From assembly GCA_009869945.1 (NCBI GenBank), contig WIXG01000005.1:186001-250000 (forward strand): a stretch of DNA of 64,000 bases, read 5' to 3'. The first letter of the stretch is position 1; every line of letters begins with the position of its first letter. The DNA is from Mesaphorura yosii. Lineage: Eukaryota; Arthropoda; Collembola; Poduromorpha; Tullbergiidae. The position numbers and the translations under genes are program-made. Positions 1 through 13,200 of this stretch are shown piece after piece. The notes beneath the pieces are model-generated. The model did no database searches and was not told the DNA's origin. It saw nothing but the letters and a program-made list of their open reading frames with translations.

Positions 1-1460
1 GGAGGACACATCAGAATGAAGCTCAGCGCCCAGATGCATTTGCAGGTCTACAGTGGGGGGCAAAAGTGTAAGAATTCAGTCATTAGCAATGTAAAGTATT
101 AATTTACAAGAAGAACGACCAAAATACTTCTGCTTCCGAGCCCTTGCAGCTTTTTTTTTGTCGTTACAATCTTCCCAATCACTCAACGTCATGTGCTTCT
201 CCGTTCACTATTGCCAAAGTTGCAACTTTTTCTTGGTGAATTCCCGTTAATTTTGTGCCGGTAATTAAATTTTATTTCAATTTTTTGCTCTGATACAGAT
301 TTCATTCAATTCATTATGAATGGAGAAATAAAGAGTATAAAAAAGTAATAATTATTGGAGTTTCTCCATTTCATAAAACTTTCAAGACCCAATTATTCGA
401 GTGCTTCTGTACGAAGCACTCGTTTTAAATTTCAACTGCGGGTCTTTTGTCCGCTTGAAGCTTCCCCTCATCATCGTCGTCAACACCTCATTTTCCGGTT
501 TCAAGGTCTGCACTCTGAATCTCGGCTTGCATACATTATCTATTCATTGGAAGCCCAACTTGCCCTGAAACTTGTTTTTGTCCAATTATAAGTTTTCCTG
601 CTCACGTCTCACGTCTCATGCCAAGATTTTGCACAGCATGAACATGTGTGCATGTACTTGTGTACTTGGACATGTACTTGTGTACGTGTGCTTGTAGCAG
701 TTATGTGGTTAATTTTATATTAAATCTCAAACTTTTTCCCGACTTTTTCTACTTTTTATTAAAAATTAAATTTGCACGTGGAAAACACTCCTTCGTGTAC
801 TGTGTCATGTTCGCAGTAGAAACGCAAGCAAATATGCACGCTATGTCTCAACGACGTCTCAAGGTTATGCATTTTTCTTCAATCGGGCGGTTGCCTCGTG
901 TAATTATTTTTTATCTCATGTTTTACAGTGAAAGAAAATCAAGAACCCTCCTCATTGTAACACATTGCTTATGCTTTCACTACTCTGGCTGTGTTCAACT
1001 CTGTGCGCTCGTTGGTATTTGCATTTGGCACTTGAAAAGCTACTGTCTAAGACTTTACGATGACGCAGATTGGTTCAGACAAGCACAACGCAACAAGGTA
1101 CAAGGAAACCTAAATTATGGCACATTTCTTGGCTTTGAGTGAAAGAATTATTAATTTATGTCTTGTTACATCTTCTTAACGGTGGCGACGAGAACATGCC
1201 TGGCAAGGTGCAGTCTGCCAGCCAAGACACGCAAAACGCTAGGCGCGGGCAGCCGAGCGAAAAGCTATAAGTGAGTCAAGTTAAATATTTGCTTTCTTCT
1301 TAGCTCGCGTATGATGAGACGAGACAAAGAGGCAAACTGCGCGAGAAAGCTGCTGCCCTCAAACTCACTAACTACTCAACTTGTACACTGGAAAGCGTAC
1401 TTGTGCTATGTGCTGCGTTGAGTTGAGTGTCGGAAATTTTATATGACAAGAACTTCAATG
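1..1460. other. No gene recognised
   Basis: A/T-rich sequence with one open frame of 164 codons on the plus strand (648-1142). That frame looks like chance: its composition is Cys/Phe/Leu-rich with no domain, and it has no matching splice pattern. Short reiterations of a TGTACTTG-like word lie at about 650-695. The remaining 3' exons of the opsin-like gene on the minus strand are expected here or left of the window, but I could not identify them. Confidence 0.5.
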
Positions 1461-1558
1461 TTAATATCGAAATTTCCACAAAAAGGCGCTTCTACATTGA
1501 CTTACGCGCTCATTCGCCCACCAAACCACTGAAAACCCATAAACTGCGCAAAATTGAC

Positions 1559-3131
1559 TCAGCACGATGCCGAAGGTAGTCAACGTGGAGATCACAGTCC
1601 CAATACCCATTAAAGCACCATACAAACCACAACCTACGTTTGGCAATGTAAATTAGTACAAGGTTACACGTGTAATTAATACCGCCACATCTTTGCGTGG
1701 TGAAAATGCAAACTCAGTTTGCGGCATTGTGTATGACGTGACTTACCAATCGGTCCCACCATCCCCGGCTGAGTAAACGCGGAGTAAACTGATATAAATT
1801 GACATGCAGACACTATCAAGTCGTTGGCAGATAAACTCAAGATTAATGAGTTTGTTCCCTTTTCTTTCGCTTGAGGTGATCTGAAAAGTGAAAAGACGAA
1901 AGACACATAAGCAATGACACGGGGACTCTGACATTATGCACATGACAAAGACACGACATGAAGACAGGTATGCATTATTACTGCTAAAAGAACATCTTTG
2001 TAATTTATTGCATAATAATAAACGCCTCTCTTGATCCCTCGGCTTCGAGCGTGAACTTCGAGTATCTTCTCCGTGCTTTTTGAAAGGTTAACAATAAAGA
2101 GGGTATAAAATTAGACATCATAACAAAAGAAGAAAGGCGAATGAAAGCAGCCTGAAGAAACACAGTGGGAAGTTAGTTGGCTCACTTTAATGGAAAAATA
2201 AGCAAATTACAGTTGGGAGCCGGGAATGAGAGAGCAAGAGCACAAAGCGCCGGTTCACTGAAGAGGAAGAAGAAGACAAGTAAAGAGCCCTGCCGGATTT
2301 GACTTGATCAACGGTTATTAAAAGTACGACCTTTAAAATAGCAGTTTCGAAATTTCACATCCACGAGAAAGTAATGAAATTATAGCGGATAAAAGTGAAT
2401 AAAATCCAATTTGTGCTCTTCATGTGCTGTTAGCGCTTGGCGACTATTGAAGCGTCGCTTCCAGCGAGCAAATTCGACTCTGTTTCATTGCGTGAATGGT
2501 TGCTTTGAGTCAGGATGCAATAAATCACAAAAGGGCGCCTCGCGACTGAATAAAGCCAATAAAGCAATTATCATTGCTTGCACTCGCACTCGCGCTTTGG
2601 ATTTCATTTCAAGGCTGAAGCCTGATTCCGATTCAATAATTCGTACTTCTCGGTTCCGCTTTTCGTTCCGTTCATTCATCGAGAGCTTGAAGCTCGGCCG
2701 CGATATAAATTCGGTGCACGATTCGCGATTCACCGATTCACGCCACAGTTCCATCAATGCCAGGCATGTCATGGGAGGCAGATGGACACGAGAGAAGAAA
2801 AGGCAAATGGGAGAGTGAGAATGGAAATGAAATTCGGAGTGGGAATTAGTTAATGCCCTTCCAGTAGTATCGTAACCAGTGCATTTGTATTATGATGGAG
2901 CACGTACCTGCTGAATACGTAAACAACGAGTCCATTTCCAAAGACTCCTGCTAATCCAATAAGTGAGTACACAATGCCGAAACAAATATGGAGGATTTGC
3001 GCGCTGTGCTCCCAGGGCTCCAGTAAAGTTCCATTGCCATCGCCTTCGCCATTTTGGTGGTGGTAATTGTTGATGCTGATGTAGTCGGCATTGTAATGCT
3101 GCTCATCTGCCAGCTCCCCTTCTAATTCCAT
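1559..3131 (-). CDS. Opsin-like class A GPCR, 5' part only
   Basis: Three exons on the minus strand: 3131-2908, 1880-1747 and 1633 to about 1559 (last border uncertain). The phases agree (2, then 1). Exon 1 has an Asn-Gly-Thr glycosylation site in the extracellular tail and TM1 with the class A GNGLVV motif. Exon 2 gives TM2 with the conserved Asp in LSLSANDLIV, then loop 1. Exon 3 opens with GPIGCGLYG, combining the opsin-like loop with the TM3 disulfide cysteine, and continues into TM3. The (E/D)RY motif, TM4-TM7 and the retinal lysine are not seen in the window, so opsin identity rests on TM1-TM3 only. Another class A receptor is possible. The start was chosen because the frame opens cleanly at 3131 ahead of TM1. 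If it is an opsin, it would act as a light receptor in the plasma membrane. Confidence 0.6.
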
Positions 3132-6100
3132 GCTGCTTGCTCTTCGCCGGAACAGCGCAGCGGGTCGGTTTCTTAAGCTTTAGGCAGAATTGTAATGACG
3201 CAGTTACAATAATAATGATACCATCCTGTATCGTTCTCGTTCCGAATCCGACCTCATAGTCATCAGCGATTCACTTCACTTCACCACGCACAGGTTCAAA
3301 TTTTGTAATTAGAGACGATCCAGGATGAAGTGAAACCATACCCGGGATGCTCGTTAGAAAACGTAAAGCTCATTATCAATGGAAGCTTTGTCTTCCGGCT
3401 CTTCCGTATGCGTATTGCGTATGCAATTTTCGTGTCGCACTGGCTTGTTCCTTAACTTCGCATTACAACACTTTATTAGTCTCAGGAGAGTTCTTCCGTT
3501 ATCCATTCTTCATTCTTCTTACATTGCTCACTTTCACTGCTGCGATGGGACTCTTTGTTTTGATATGAAATCAAATCCGGACGCCTGATCCTTAAGAATA
3601 AGAGTCTTAAGCGCCTTTCGTACTTAATTATCAAAGCATACGAGTTCATACACTTGATACGCACTTGAGTCGAGGCAACGCTCAAATCAAAAAGGGAATT
3701 TGTAGCAGGTCGAATCCGAGACTGATACTTACTTCCTGCATTCATTAGCGATTCAAATGAAATCCAATGGCCGAGTTATTTAGTTAGCGTCGGCCTTAAT
3801 GGCAAAGTTTCTCCTGCCCACTCGCTCTTGTTAAACTTCCACAGCCACAAAACGCAACACACGCAATTACAAATCACAACTCAGCTGCCATGCCTTTTCA
3901 TTAATTCCATTTTAGTAACACTCTCCCGGGACTGGGACATGCGAATAATGCTGCTAAATAATTATGTTTCAACTTCAATGGGCTTTGCGTCTGTTATTTG
4001 TGTGTTTGCCTTTGTTTTTGTTAAAGTATACGTACTACGTAGTAAGTTCAATCACAATTTCCAATGCGGGTACCGAATTTCAATAATGCTGTTAATGAAA
4101 TGATACTTTGTCCTGAAACTGGCGTTGTTACAGTCGTATTCTCTTGTTCGTATCACTTTGTTGTAAGATCATGACGGTTGAGGTTACGTATGACCACCAA
4201 AGTTTTAGTTTTGATGTACGCGTACGTGTACAAGCGATAATGTGACTGCATTCGCTCCTTTGTAGTGTGTGGCTTAACAAAAGTTTGCAAACTGAAGCTA
4301 ATGAAGTTGTTCTCGGCGAACGTGCGGGTTATGTGCTGTGTATTGCGTCAACAAGTTCGTTGACAAGAATTCCCACTCGCTGCGATCCAGTCAAACGTAG
4401 GCCCGCTTCATGAAACTTCGCACTGGGTTACTCGTTACTCAGCAGAGTCAGCTGTGTACTGGGAGATTAGAAAAAGTTTGCCAAAACGATGGACTTGAAC
4501 TGTCGGAGTATTTTATAAGAGAACGTACTTGTCTCAAATTCACCGGCGGAAATGGTAAGCTTAGCACTGGGTTGGTGTCGGTGCGATAATTATAGCCGTC
4601 AACCTGACCTGTGTCGATTAGTCGACCTACGAGTTGGCGTTGGCGTTTTAAATGCCAAAAGCAAAGATAGTATTGAGAAAGGTGAGACGAAGTGATTGTG
4701 GAGCAGCTGCAAGCGGCAGAACGCAGGACACAGGAGCCTGTTGGTTGGTGCGTGGTTTCAAGAAGTCTGGATCCAACTGACTCTTTCCGGGAGAAAGTTA
4801 TTTGATTTTGAGCAGCGAGGAGAAAGTTACAAAAGAGAAAGCCATGAAACGAGACGCAGCAGTCACTAAACTAAAACTCAGGCTCGAAACGCGGTAGTTT
4901 ACTCTTGTTATTGTGTTGCTCGACCCGGCCTGACTTGCTTGGGTACGGTTTGTGTGTGTTTATTGTAATAGCAAAGTAAAGAACGAGCTGAACTTTGTCC
5001 TGAATTATAATCTTGCATTTCTTAAAATAAGGTAAAAAGCGTGAAAGGTGTAGCATTGCGCAGTATGGCGAATGCGAATGATATTAACTTCTGGCTGCTT
5101 GTACAATCATAATTGGGCCAGGCCATCTACAACTACCACTGGTTTTACGACTAAAGTTATAGTTCCACTCCCGGAATAAAATTCGCAATTTTGGAGTTTA
5201 TCTGTGTTTAGCACTCCGAAGCGACTCCTTGGCTTCTTGTGCTCTTATCCTTTTACGCGAAACACTCGGTCTTCGTTTTCTCTTGTGCCATCCGCTTTCG
5301 CTTTCCACATAAACGAGTCTTCAATCATCTAGCCTTATTGAACAAAGGGTTCAAATTACCGTACTTCCTACCCGGCCAAGCACGCAATGGACTCTTAGAG
5401 GCCACTCCTGTCATAAATTATTTTTACTTTCATGACTTTTATTGTTCTAATACATGATATAGTAATCGATTGCCCACTCAATTAGAAATCAGTAATTGGC
5501 AAAAAATACGTCGATAATGCATTACCAGGTTAGAACCCGGAAGTCCCGGAACGTGCATTGCGTGCCAATGCAAACCGATTCCGTGTTCCGTCAACGCGTG
5601 ATTCTGTCCTTTGAATCCATAAAACTGGTCAACAAGACAGGACAACTAAACTGAAACAGAAACATTTGAAAACAGGCATAAAACAATTCAATGAGAACAA
5701 TTTTCTTGGAATAATTTCCTGGAGGCAATTCTCGAGGAACAATTTTCTTGGAACAATTAACTGGAGGCAATTCTCGAGGAACAATTAACTGGAAACAATT
5801 AATGTCTGGATACAATTGTCCGGGAACAATTAACTGGAAACAATTAATGTCTGGGTACAATTCTCTGGAAACAATTCTCTGGAAACAATTCTCCGCTCTG
5901 ATTATTGAATTTCTTTGTGCGTACTTGTGAACCGAACGCTGTGAAAAAACTTGCCTGCCATCTCTCTTAAGCGCTGTTTAATTTCGGCTTCAACCGTGGC
6001 CTTTTGAATCACGAACAGGGAAAACAGCAACAGTGAGCGAGTAGTGGGATTATTGAATTATTTCTGAGATTTTAATTCATACTCGAACACAAGAAGCAAT

Positions 6101-6218
6101 AAACAAGATTACATAAGCATAGCTCGAATTTAGTCAGTTTTGAGTAGAGCAGAATGATTAGTTTCCTATTGACTTGACTTGAGGTCTGCGAAAGTGCTCA
6201 ACTCGACTGATTTGGGAA
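3132..6218. other. Intergenic region, no gene recognised
   Basis: Short open frames on both strands show no domain, no coherent splice phase and low-complexity composition. The only structured element is the ACAATT-rich tandem repeat at about 5.69-5.89 kb, listed separately. The first few hundred bases probably include the promoter and 5' leader of the minus-strand opsin-like gene; the last few hundred probably include the promoter of the mS34 gene. Confidence 0.5.
5691..5892. repeat. Minisatellite rich in ACAATT
   Basis: About 200 bp are built from variants of a 12-15 bp unit of the form CTGGAAACAATTAA or CTCGAGGAACAATT. Within it, a larger block of about 44 bp occurs twice in direct succession (about 5779-5822 and 5823-5867), and another block containing GGAGGCAATTCTCGAGG occurs twice before that. 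The repeat leaves open frames on both strands (60 and 89 codons), but these are translations of the repeat, not genes. It has no link to a neighbouring gene that I can see. Confidence 0.85.
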
Positions 6219-7003
6219 ATGGCCACCAACGCCGCTGCAAAAACCGCTGCTAAAGTTCGCTACATCGGACGAAGAACTAGACATTTTGGTCGTCCACTAT
6301 GGGAAATTTTGCTGAATCTGAGAGACTTTGGTATCGGCAGACTAATCATAAGGTCTTGTTTTGAACGGTACCCTGAGTCGACGTACTACAGAATATTATC
6401 ATGCGAGCCACATGTAATCGAGTATCCTGTAAGCCTTCCTAAACAATGCACAATGCACTCCATCCAAAATACTGGTCTGAGTAACTTATCTATTGCTTTC
6501 GCTTTGTACAGAATAGCAAAGATAGCATGAAGGGAATTGTCATTGCAGAGCCTACATTTCGAGGACGGGTGCTCTCGCCTATTGACATAGGAGGTACTGC
6601 CCACCTTGATGACTATCGACTGTTGCATAAACACGAAGAAGAGGAATACAAGAATAAAGGGCCCAAGTACTTGGAGCCAACCAAAATCCTTCCCCGAGAT
6701 GCCATACTTCCACCTGTGTGGCTGGTAATTTCGTTGATTTTGTAATCTCAAGCTTAAGTTAACTTATTTGCATTTGTTCGAATTTAGGAACTTTTTGAAC
6801 GTGAAAAGGGCAGAAAGTTAACAGAGGATGAACGGAGAATGAAGGTGGTCTATAAATGTGGCGAGACTGCTTTATATCGCATTGCCGAGGAAGGCGAGAA
6901 ACCAAGCTTCGAAATTGTTCCTGGTCACTCCCCTGGTCATATGTCACTGTATGAAGGTGTAGTTTGGAAGAGACAACTCAAGGACCAAGAACCATCTAAA
7001 TGA
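6219..7003 (+). CDS. mRpS34: Mitochondrial small ribosomal subunit protein mS34
   Basis: Three phase-0 exons, 6219-6428, 6512-6724 and 6788-7003, give 212 residues, close to the human protein (218). Recognition rests on three stretches: YIGRRTRHFGRPLWEIL, then FGIGRLIIRSCFERYPES near the N terminus, and the highly conserved HKHEEE motif in exon 2, followed by LPP and the ER(E/Q)K motif at the start of exon 3. mS34 is a metazoan-specific subunit of the 28S mitoribosome. The ATG at 6219 is followed directly by an Ala/Lys-rich stretch lacking acidic residues, which fits import into mitochondria. All splice sites are GT..AG and the exon lengths are multiples of three. No oddities. Confidence 0.92.
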
Positions 7004-8088
7004 ACAAATGGTAGTCATACTTTTGTAATAGAATCAATTCAATCAAGGAAGATATACAAATAATATACATAATATATGACCTTGTTCGTGTCCGTTGTGT
7101 AATACTTGAGTTCAGAATGTAAAGCAGTCCGAGAAATTGTATACGGGCTGTCAAACGTGTTTTCATCATCATGATCATTTGCATTCATGCATCCGCCATT
7201 TCCTGCTCTTCAATAATACCAGGTCAGAGTAACTCAGACCGTGCAAGAATTTGCGTGCCAAAATGGCCAAAATAGAGAAAAGGGATCGGCTTTCTCAAAT
7301 TCAATTTGTGTATTTGCTATTGCGGATAATGTTTCAATTAATGATTCACAATGATAGGTCGACATTTGATGAGTTTTCTCACTACTCAGCATTCGGTTTT
7401 GAGTCGGCTCTGTTAAGACTCCGTATCCATAAATTGGGAAGTCTAACTTGTATGTTCGCGGAGCCGCTTTTCCTGTTTCTGGTGAGGAGAAACTAACGCA
7501 GCGCTACTTTCATGTTTGTCCATAACGATATGGTTATATTTCCGTCAATATCGTTCAATTCGCTATTCCAAAAGGACACGGTTCATCATCCGCGTCGCGT
7601 CTGAACAACTCTGAACTTTTGCGGACAATTCAAGTATAGTAAATTAAGTAAAGAGTCGAGGAACAGAACCGTGCAGTGTTGAATTGGCTGGCCAAGGAAG
7701 AGGTAGCATCACACGAGGTTCACGATTTACGGTGCAAAGTCCGGAGTCCAGCCAGCCAGGGCGAACGTGAGAATCTCGAGAGCTTGTGATTTTTTGCCGA
7801 GTCTCATACATTTCATTGTTCAAAATCGAATCATACGAAGAGCGAGTGAAAAATTTTCACAACTCACTCGCACTGACTCCTTCTTCTAATTGGTTTACAA
7901 TTATTTACAAGGTCAGTGCAGCCTTTAACGCACGACACAATAAATCGCACGTCTTCCGTTTAATATGAACACAATTGATACTTTGCAATAATTTTAAATC
8001 TTGTTTGCGGCTTCTGATAAACCAAAGCCGAGGAGCAAGATCAAATCGTTTCGCATTGGCTTCAGCTTCGGTGATCCGGCCGTTCAAC
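7004..8088. other. Spacer between mS34 and the first ABHD gene
   Basis: Holds the mS34 3' end and the promoter and leader of the next gene. The short open frames (for example 7251-7496) have no recognisable content. Nothing else supported. Confidence 0.5.
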
Positions 8089-10277
8089 ATGGAGTCGGCA
8101 GAGCTGAAGTCTGGGTTCCTGGAGGTAGGAGACAACGTTCAGGAAGATAACAACTATTTCCTGTGGACATCAATCGCGTGGTTTATGCTGGCCGGATACT
8201 ACGTGACCACAGTCGCTCATGTAAGTTGATCTAAAATGTTTTCAGGAAACTTCAAGTTCATTTTCATCGTCACCTTGCGAAGTCATTCATGTCATTGATT
8301 ATTATTAGTCGTTCACTTATGTAAAGTATGCACCATTGCATTAACATCTTGATTTTTGTGTGTGAGTCATGTTAAGAATCAGGCCTGCCAGCTTTAGATC
8401 AATTCTGGAACATGTATTCTGGCGTCAGTCGGGTGTTTGCCTTCGCCTTTGCTATGAATATTAAATGAGTTTATAGTGCGACGTTTTGCAAACCCCAAAA
8501 TTCTAGGATGTGGTAAACATAGAGCTTTCATCTTAACCATAAACTGTTCCCCATTTTGTGCAAAAGCAAAACAAAAGTGAATTGATCCGAATTTGACGTA
8601 TTCAGGCTATTGATTTTCTCCGTCTGTCGTAGTTCGTTGTACTGTGCCCGTACTTGTTTTGCATCAATGTAATAATAACTCTCATGCGTACCCGTAATTT
8701 CTTTTCGCAGAAACCGAAAATATTCGCAAGCAATGCAAAACTCGTGAACTTCCTTCGAGATCATGTGCGCATCCTTGATGAAAAGTACTGGCCAACATGG
8801 TTCGTGTGGGGAGGCCGGCTGCAATCAATGCTCGGCTTGACGCAAAGACTTTCAGAATCTCAAAAACTACCTTACAAACGAGAAATCGTTAAATTGAATG
8901 ATGGAGGAGAGATAGCATTGGACTATCTGGAAGCAGCTGTCGAAGTTTGCCCAAAGTATGAACATGCATTTCGATATTTCTATTTCAGTGTGCCGTATGT
9001 TGGTCACTAAATTGTACATGCAATTAACTCTTCTAGCGAACGGTTGAAGGTACTCTTTCTTCCTGGACTAACTTCAGGTATTAGCTCAAAAATTGACTCA
9101 ATTCGAATCGAGCGTGGATTCCGTCAATTCCGTGCGCGTGCGATGCTCAATTTAGAATTTAGCCCACCATTGACTGTTTGTATTTGAACAGATTCTCAGA
9201 CCAGTTATGTGAAGTCGTTGGCGCTGGCAATCACCAAAGGGGGAGCTGATCTCGTGGTCATGAACAATCGTGGACTTGGTGGGGTTCCGCTGAAGGTCTG
9301 ACACAACGACTTCATTCATTAGCGCGCTAACATTAACACGATTCTTGTGCTACTTTTAGACACCGAAGACATACTGTGCCACAAATTACGACGATGTTCG
9401 AGAAGTCATTGCTCATCTGAACAATAAATATCCGGGTGAGAAATTCTTGGCTATTGGTACATCACTTGGTGGCATGGTCCTCTGTCAGTACTTGGCTGGG
9501 AGTCCTGTCGAAGCCAAATTGAATTTCCATGCCGCACTTGTCATTTCCATTTGCTTCGATCCAATCACTTCTAATTCCAACCTGGAGAAGCCGTTTGTCA
9601 ACAAATACATCGTCAATTATGGACTCGCCCGTAATTTGCGGGAATTGGCTCAAATGTAAGCGTGAGATCTTTGAATTCGCTGGTAACTTAAGCATCTATA
9701 ATTTGTTCTTAATTTCTGATTCAAGGCATCGTGAAGTGCTGCAAAAACGAGAATGCTGGGACTTTGACAAGATTCTGGCGAGTCGAACCCTCGCTGAATT
9801 TGACTCATGCTTCACAAGTCCCCAATTTGGATATGCAAATGTACAGGAGTACTACAAGGATGCTGTGATCACACATCGACTGAACAGACTCTCGCTTCCT
9901 GTATTCTCGCTAAATTCCACTGATGATCCGATTCAGCCAGGAGAACGTGAGTTCCTGTTACCATTCATTAATCTTTAATCTACTGCATAGGCATAGATTG
10001 ACTTCATTTTGATGTTCATTCAGATCTGCCTGTGAAGCAAGCTGAGGCGCCTGGATCAAATCTTGTGATGATTGTCACTGAAAGGTTAGTTTGCTTTAGA
10101 ATATTAGAGTTGTTCATGCGCGCAGCGGTAATCAATTCAAATTGTGTTTGCAGAGGAGGCCACTTAGGATTCCTGGAAGGTCACCTGCCATTCAAGAAAC
10201 CATTCCACTACATGGAGCGTGTTGTGCTTGAGTTTGTGAGAGGAGTTCGGCTGCATCTTGACGACCTTAAAATATAG
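8089..10277 (+). CDS. ABHD1/3-type alpha/beta hydrolase, copy A
   Basis: Eight exons: 8089-8220, 8711-8955, 9037-9077, 9192-9295, 9360-9655, 9726-9946, 10024-10084, 10154-10277, giving 407 residues (human ABHD3 is 409). Residues about 22-44 form one membrane anchor, typical of ABHD1/2/3. The hydrolase fold follows: LFLPGLTS, then VVMNNRG, and the nucleophile elbow GTSLGG with Ser209. The acid is in NSTDDP (Asp339 or 340) and the base is His370 in GGHLGFLEG, so the triad is intact. ABHD3 is known as a phospholipase acting on medium-chain and oxidised phosphatidylcholines; the substrate here is inferred. Copy B lies 3.6 kb downstream on the same strand with the same domain order but more introns. 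The start was chosen because it places the anchor at the N terminus and exon 1 ends in phase 0 at GTAAGT. Confidence 0.9.
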
Positions 10278-13200
10278 ACGGATGGATCGATGGGCCCAAT
10301 TTAGTAGCCAAACTCCAGCGAGTGCTAAAATATCATTAAATGCCTTGCGATGGTAAAACTAACCAAAATGACCATAGTGGTTGTAAAGACATTGTTCAAG
10401 TCGGGTGAAAGCAATTAGTGAATATTTGTTCAATACAGTATTATGCGCCATTAACTTAATGACAGCCTTTATAGTCTTGATAGTCTAGAATGGGCAATGT
10501 GACAGAGCTCTAGAGCCGCTGAAGCTGAGTAATAAGGTTGTGTAATACGCCCGTTTGTGTTATGACCTTGCCCAATCATAATTAGGTTGCACGTCTGTCT
10601 TGTCTCATTGTTCTAAACCTCTGAGTGCTTTTAGTTCCGTAATATTATTTGTGTTATGCTATGCTTCGCTTTTATTGCACACTGGTTGTGCATGCATTGC
10701 AGTTCCATGATGCTCTCTTCAACACGATAGCGATAGCGTGAACTCCGAACTCCAGAATCTGGCAGCACGCGAGTCAGTCATCTCTCTTTTAAAGGGAGTA
10801 ATATGAAGATTTCGTATATCAATTACCGTACCGCTTATTAAAGCAAAAGCATTTCTTTTGTGACGTAAAGTTACGCTCGTATTTGCCTTCATCATAATTG
10901 TAAAGACAGACATGAAGCTTGAGCCTGGACATGACTGTTTGTATACTTAAAAACTTAAACACAAAATGGCTTGAAGGACCGATGGTTCGGCAACCTCTTT
11001 TTTAAAGCGAGGATCGCGATATAATGGGACACGCAGCTGTACACTTCATTTCCATGGCGATGGGTTTCGAACAAATTCCATATAGCCCAGCACTGTAGAA
11101 TCCCATTCCAAATTCAATCTGGCTTCGGTTATCAACGCGGAACCCTGCCCGAGCTCAAACCCGGCGGGCTTTAGCCCGCCGCTAGCATTGCTAGTAGTCA
11201 TTAAGTGAGCTCAAAGCAACTTAGATTAAGCACTTCCTCCTCTTGTTAACTAGACAGCTAGACGGCGAGACAGCCACTCAAATGTAATACACTGTAACGT
11301 AGATTTAACACATGTGCAATATATATGTATCAAAAAGTGCTAATGAAAATAAATGTGATACTTGTAGCCTCTTCGTTGAATCACGTATGAAAAAGTTGAT
11401 GCCCGTACCCTCATGCACTGTACACTGCACAGAATCACAGAATTCCTAAACTGAATTCCTAAATTTGAAATAAGCTCAGACGGAAATAATCGAAATAAAA
11501 TGCTGAACATGCCAGTAAAGCTCGAATCATTGAACGATTCAACAATCACGAAGTGTGCTTGAATTCGGGTTGGATTGATGTCGTTTCATTTTAGAGTTTC
11601 CATTCTACAAATGTACGAACAAACGTTCTCATTCCAATATGATCGGTTCCTTCGCTCATTCGCCTGGTCATCACTGCCTACGTGCTCACCCAGGATTTAA
11701 TGCTAAAGGAAGAATTAAAGTGCGTTGGAACTTGGCACAAGTCCGAAGTCCACATGATTATGTTATGAATAATTCCATTCATCATTACATCAATATTCAC
11801 ATTTCTCACGCCAAAGATGAATGTACTGGCACGTATGCACTGGGAATTTGTCTCATTCTCCCCGGCCGCGTGAGTCTCACTAATTTCTTAATTAGTTAAC
11901 ATGTCATTCATTCATTTCACTAGCATAACAGCCAAGATGAACGACTTGTTTATATCGTGAATCATCTTTCTAGCTTAGATTAGCTGAGGCATTTCGAGTT
12001 TGCGAGATAAATATGCTAAAAATGCGCATGAGGAAGATTCTGGCTTCCGCTATGTACTGTCAGAGGAAAAGTTCTGGAACAGAACACAAACCTTCGTTTC
12101 AATTCGTTTGCACGGCGAAACTTAAACATAATACAAACCCTTTACCAAAACCCATTTGCAGTTTTTTGTCAAGGTCAAGCCGCGGCTTACGTTTAATCAT
12201 TAATCCGTCTGTACGCCGCAATCCTGTAACTGAAATTTACATTCTCTAGAGACGCTTCGACCACTTCAACGACCGGGGTCCGGCCACTATGTTATTGCTT
12301 GTTTCTCACAGGCACAATTTAAAGTTTTGTTTTGTTGTGTTCCGCAATCCGCCTGCACATTCCAGAATGTTTATACCGCAAAGCAAACCGCACTCAGTCA
12401 ACCCCCAAGCCAGGCAGGGCTGAATTTCGAAGTAGAATTAGGGCAAATATCAGGGAACTGGAGTCATCGTTTAGTGGACGGTGGATGGGGCGCCCGGCGC
12501 CTTTTCTATTTTTGTCCAAAGTCTACGAGAGCGCTGTGCTAGTAGTTGCGTGTTGGGTCGCGGGTACCAAACTCGAAACGCGAAATGTTTCATAACTTGG
12601 CACTGGCGCTAGACTTTGGACTATCCATCGATTCATATTCTACTTATACCTCCTTTCCCAGCTCAGGCTAATCTTTTCGGTTGTTGCATACGAGCTTTTC
12701 GTAAAAACTATCATTCGTTCCTCTCGTGGTCTGCATGTTCGATTATTCTCTGACCACATTTCGCATTAGCAACATCTGCATTCCCTGAAGCGGCAGTCGG
12801 CAGTTTAATAATAGTTGCATTAGTGTACTAGTCAGTTTGATGATTTGGTGGGACCATCATTCATTGTAATCGCTCGTGTTTGAAGTGCCATTGCTTGTAC
12901 AACTATAATCATATAACAAAGAGCCAGTTGAACTCAATCAGCAACCTAGATTAAAGTTAAACTCGCAGACTGTGAAGCCTGTGTCACGCCAGTACAGCGT
13001 CTGCAGAAACATCCATCTCACCATTATCTTGCCGAATTCAAAGGCTGATGCTGAATCCTGAAGACAACTTAAGGTTAGCCGAGATTCACCATTTATGGAG
13101 AGCATGATCTCATTCTCATTCTTGGAATTGCTAAGCCGGCAAGCCGGCTGCAGATACAACATGTACAATTGCAGGCAAACTCACGATTTAAAATAGCCAA

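Noticed and set aside
648-1142. 164-codon open frame on the plus strand
   Set aside because: Hydrophobic, Cys-rich chance composition; no domain, no splice signals, no match to any family I know.
2411-2818. 135-codon plus-strand frame opposite a 95-codon minus-strand frame
   Set aside because: Mutually overlapping frames in the intron of the opsin-like gene; both lack domains.
5591-5930. 60- and 89-codon frames with repeated peptide units
   Set aside because: They are translations of the ACAATT minisatellite on the two strands, not genes.
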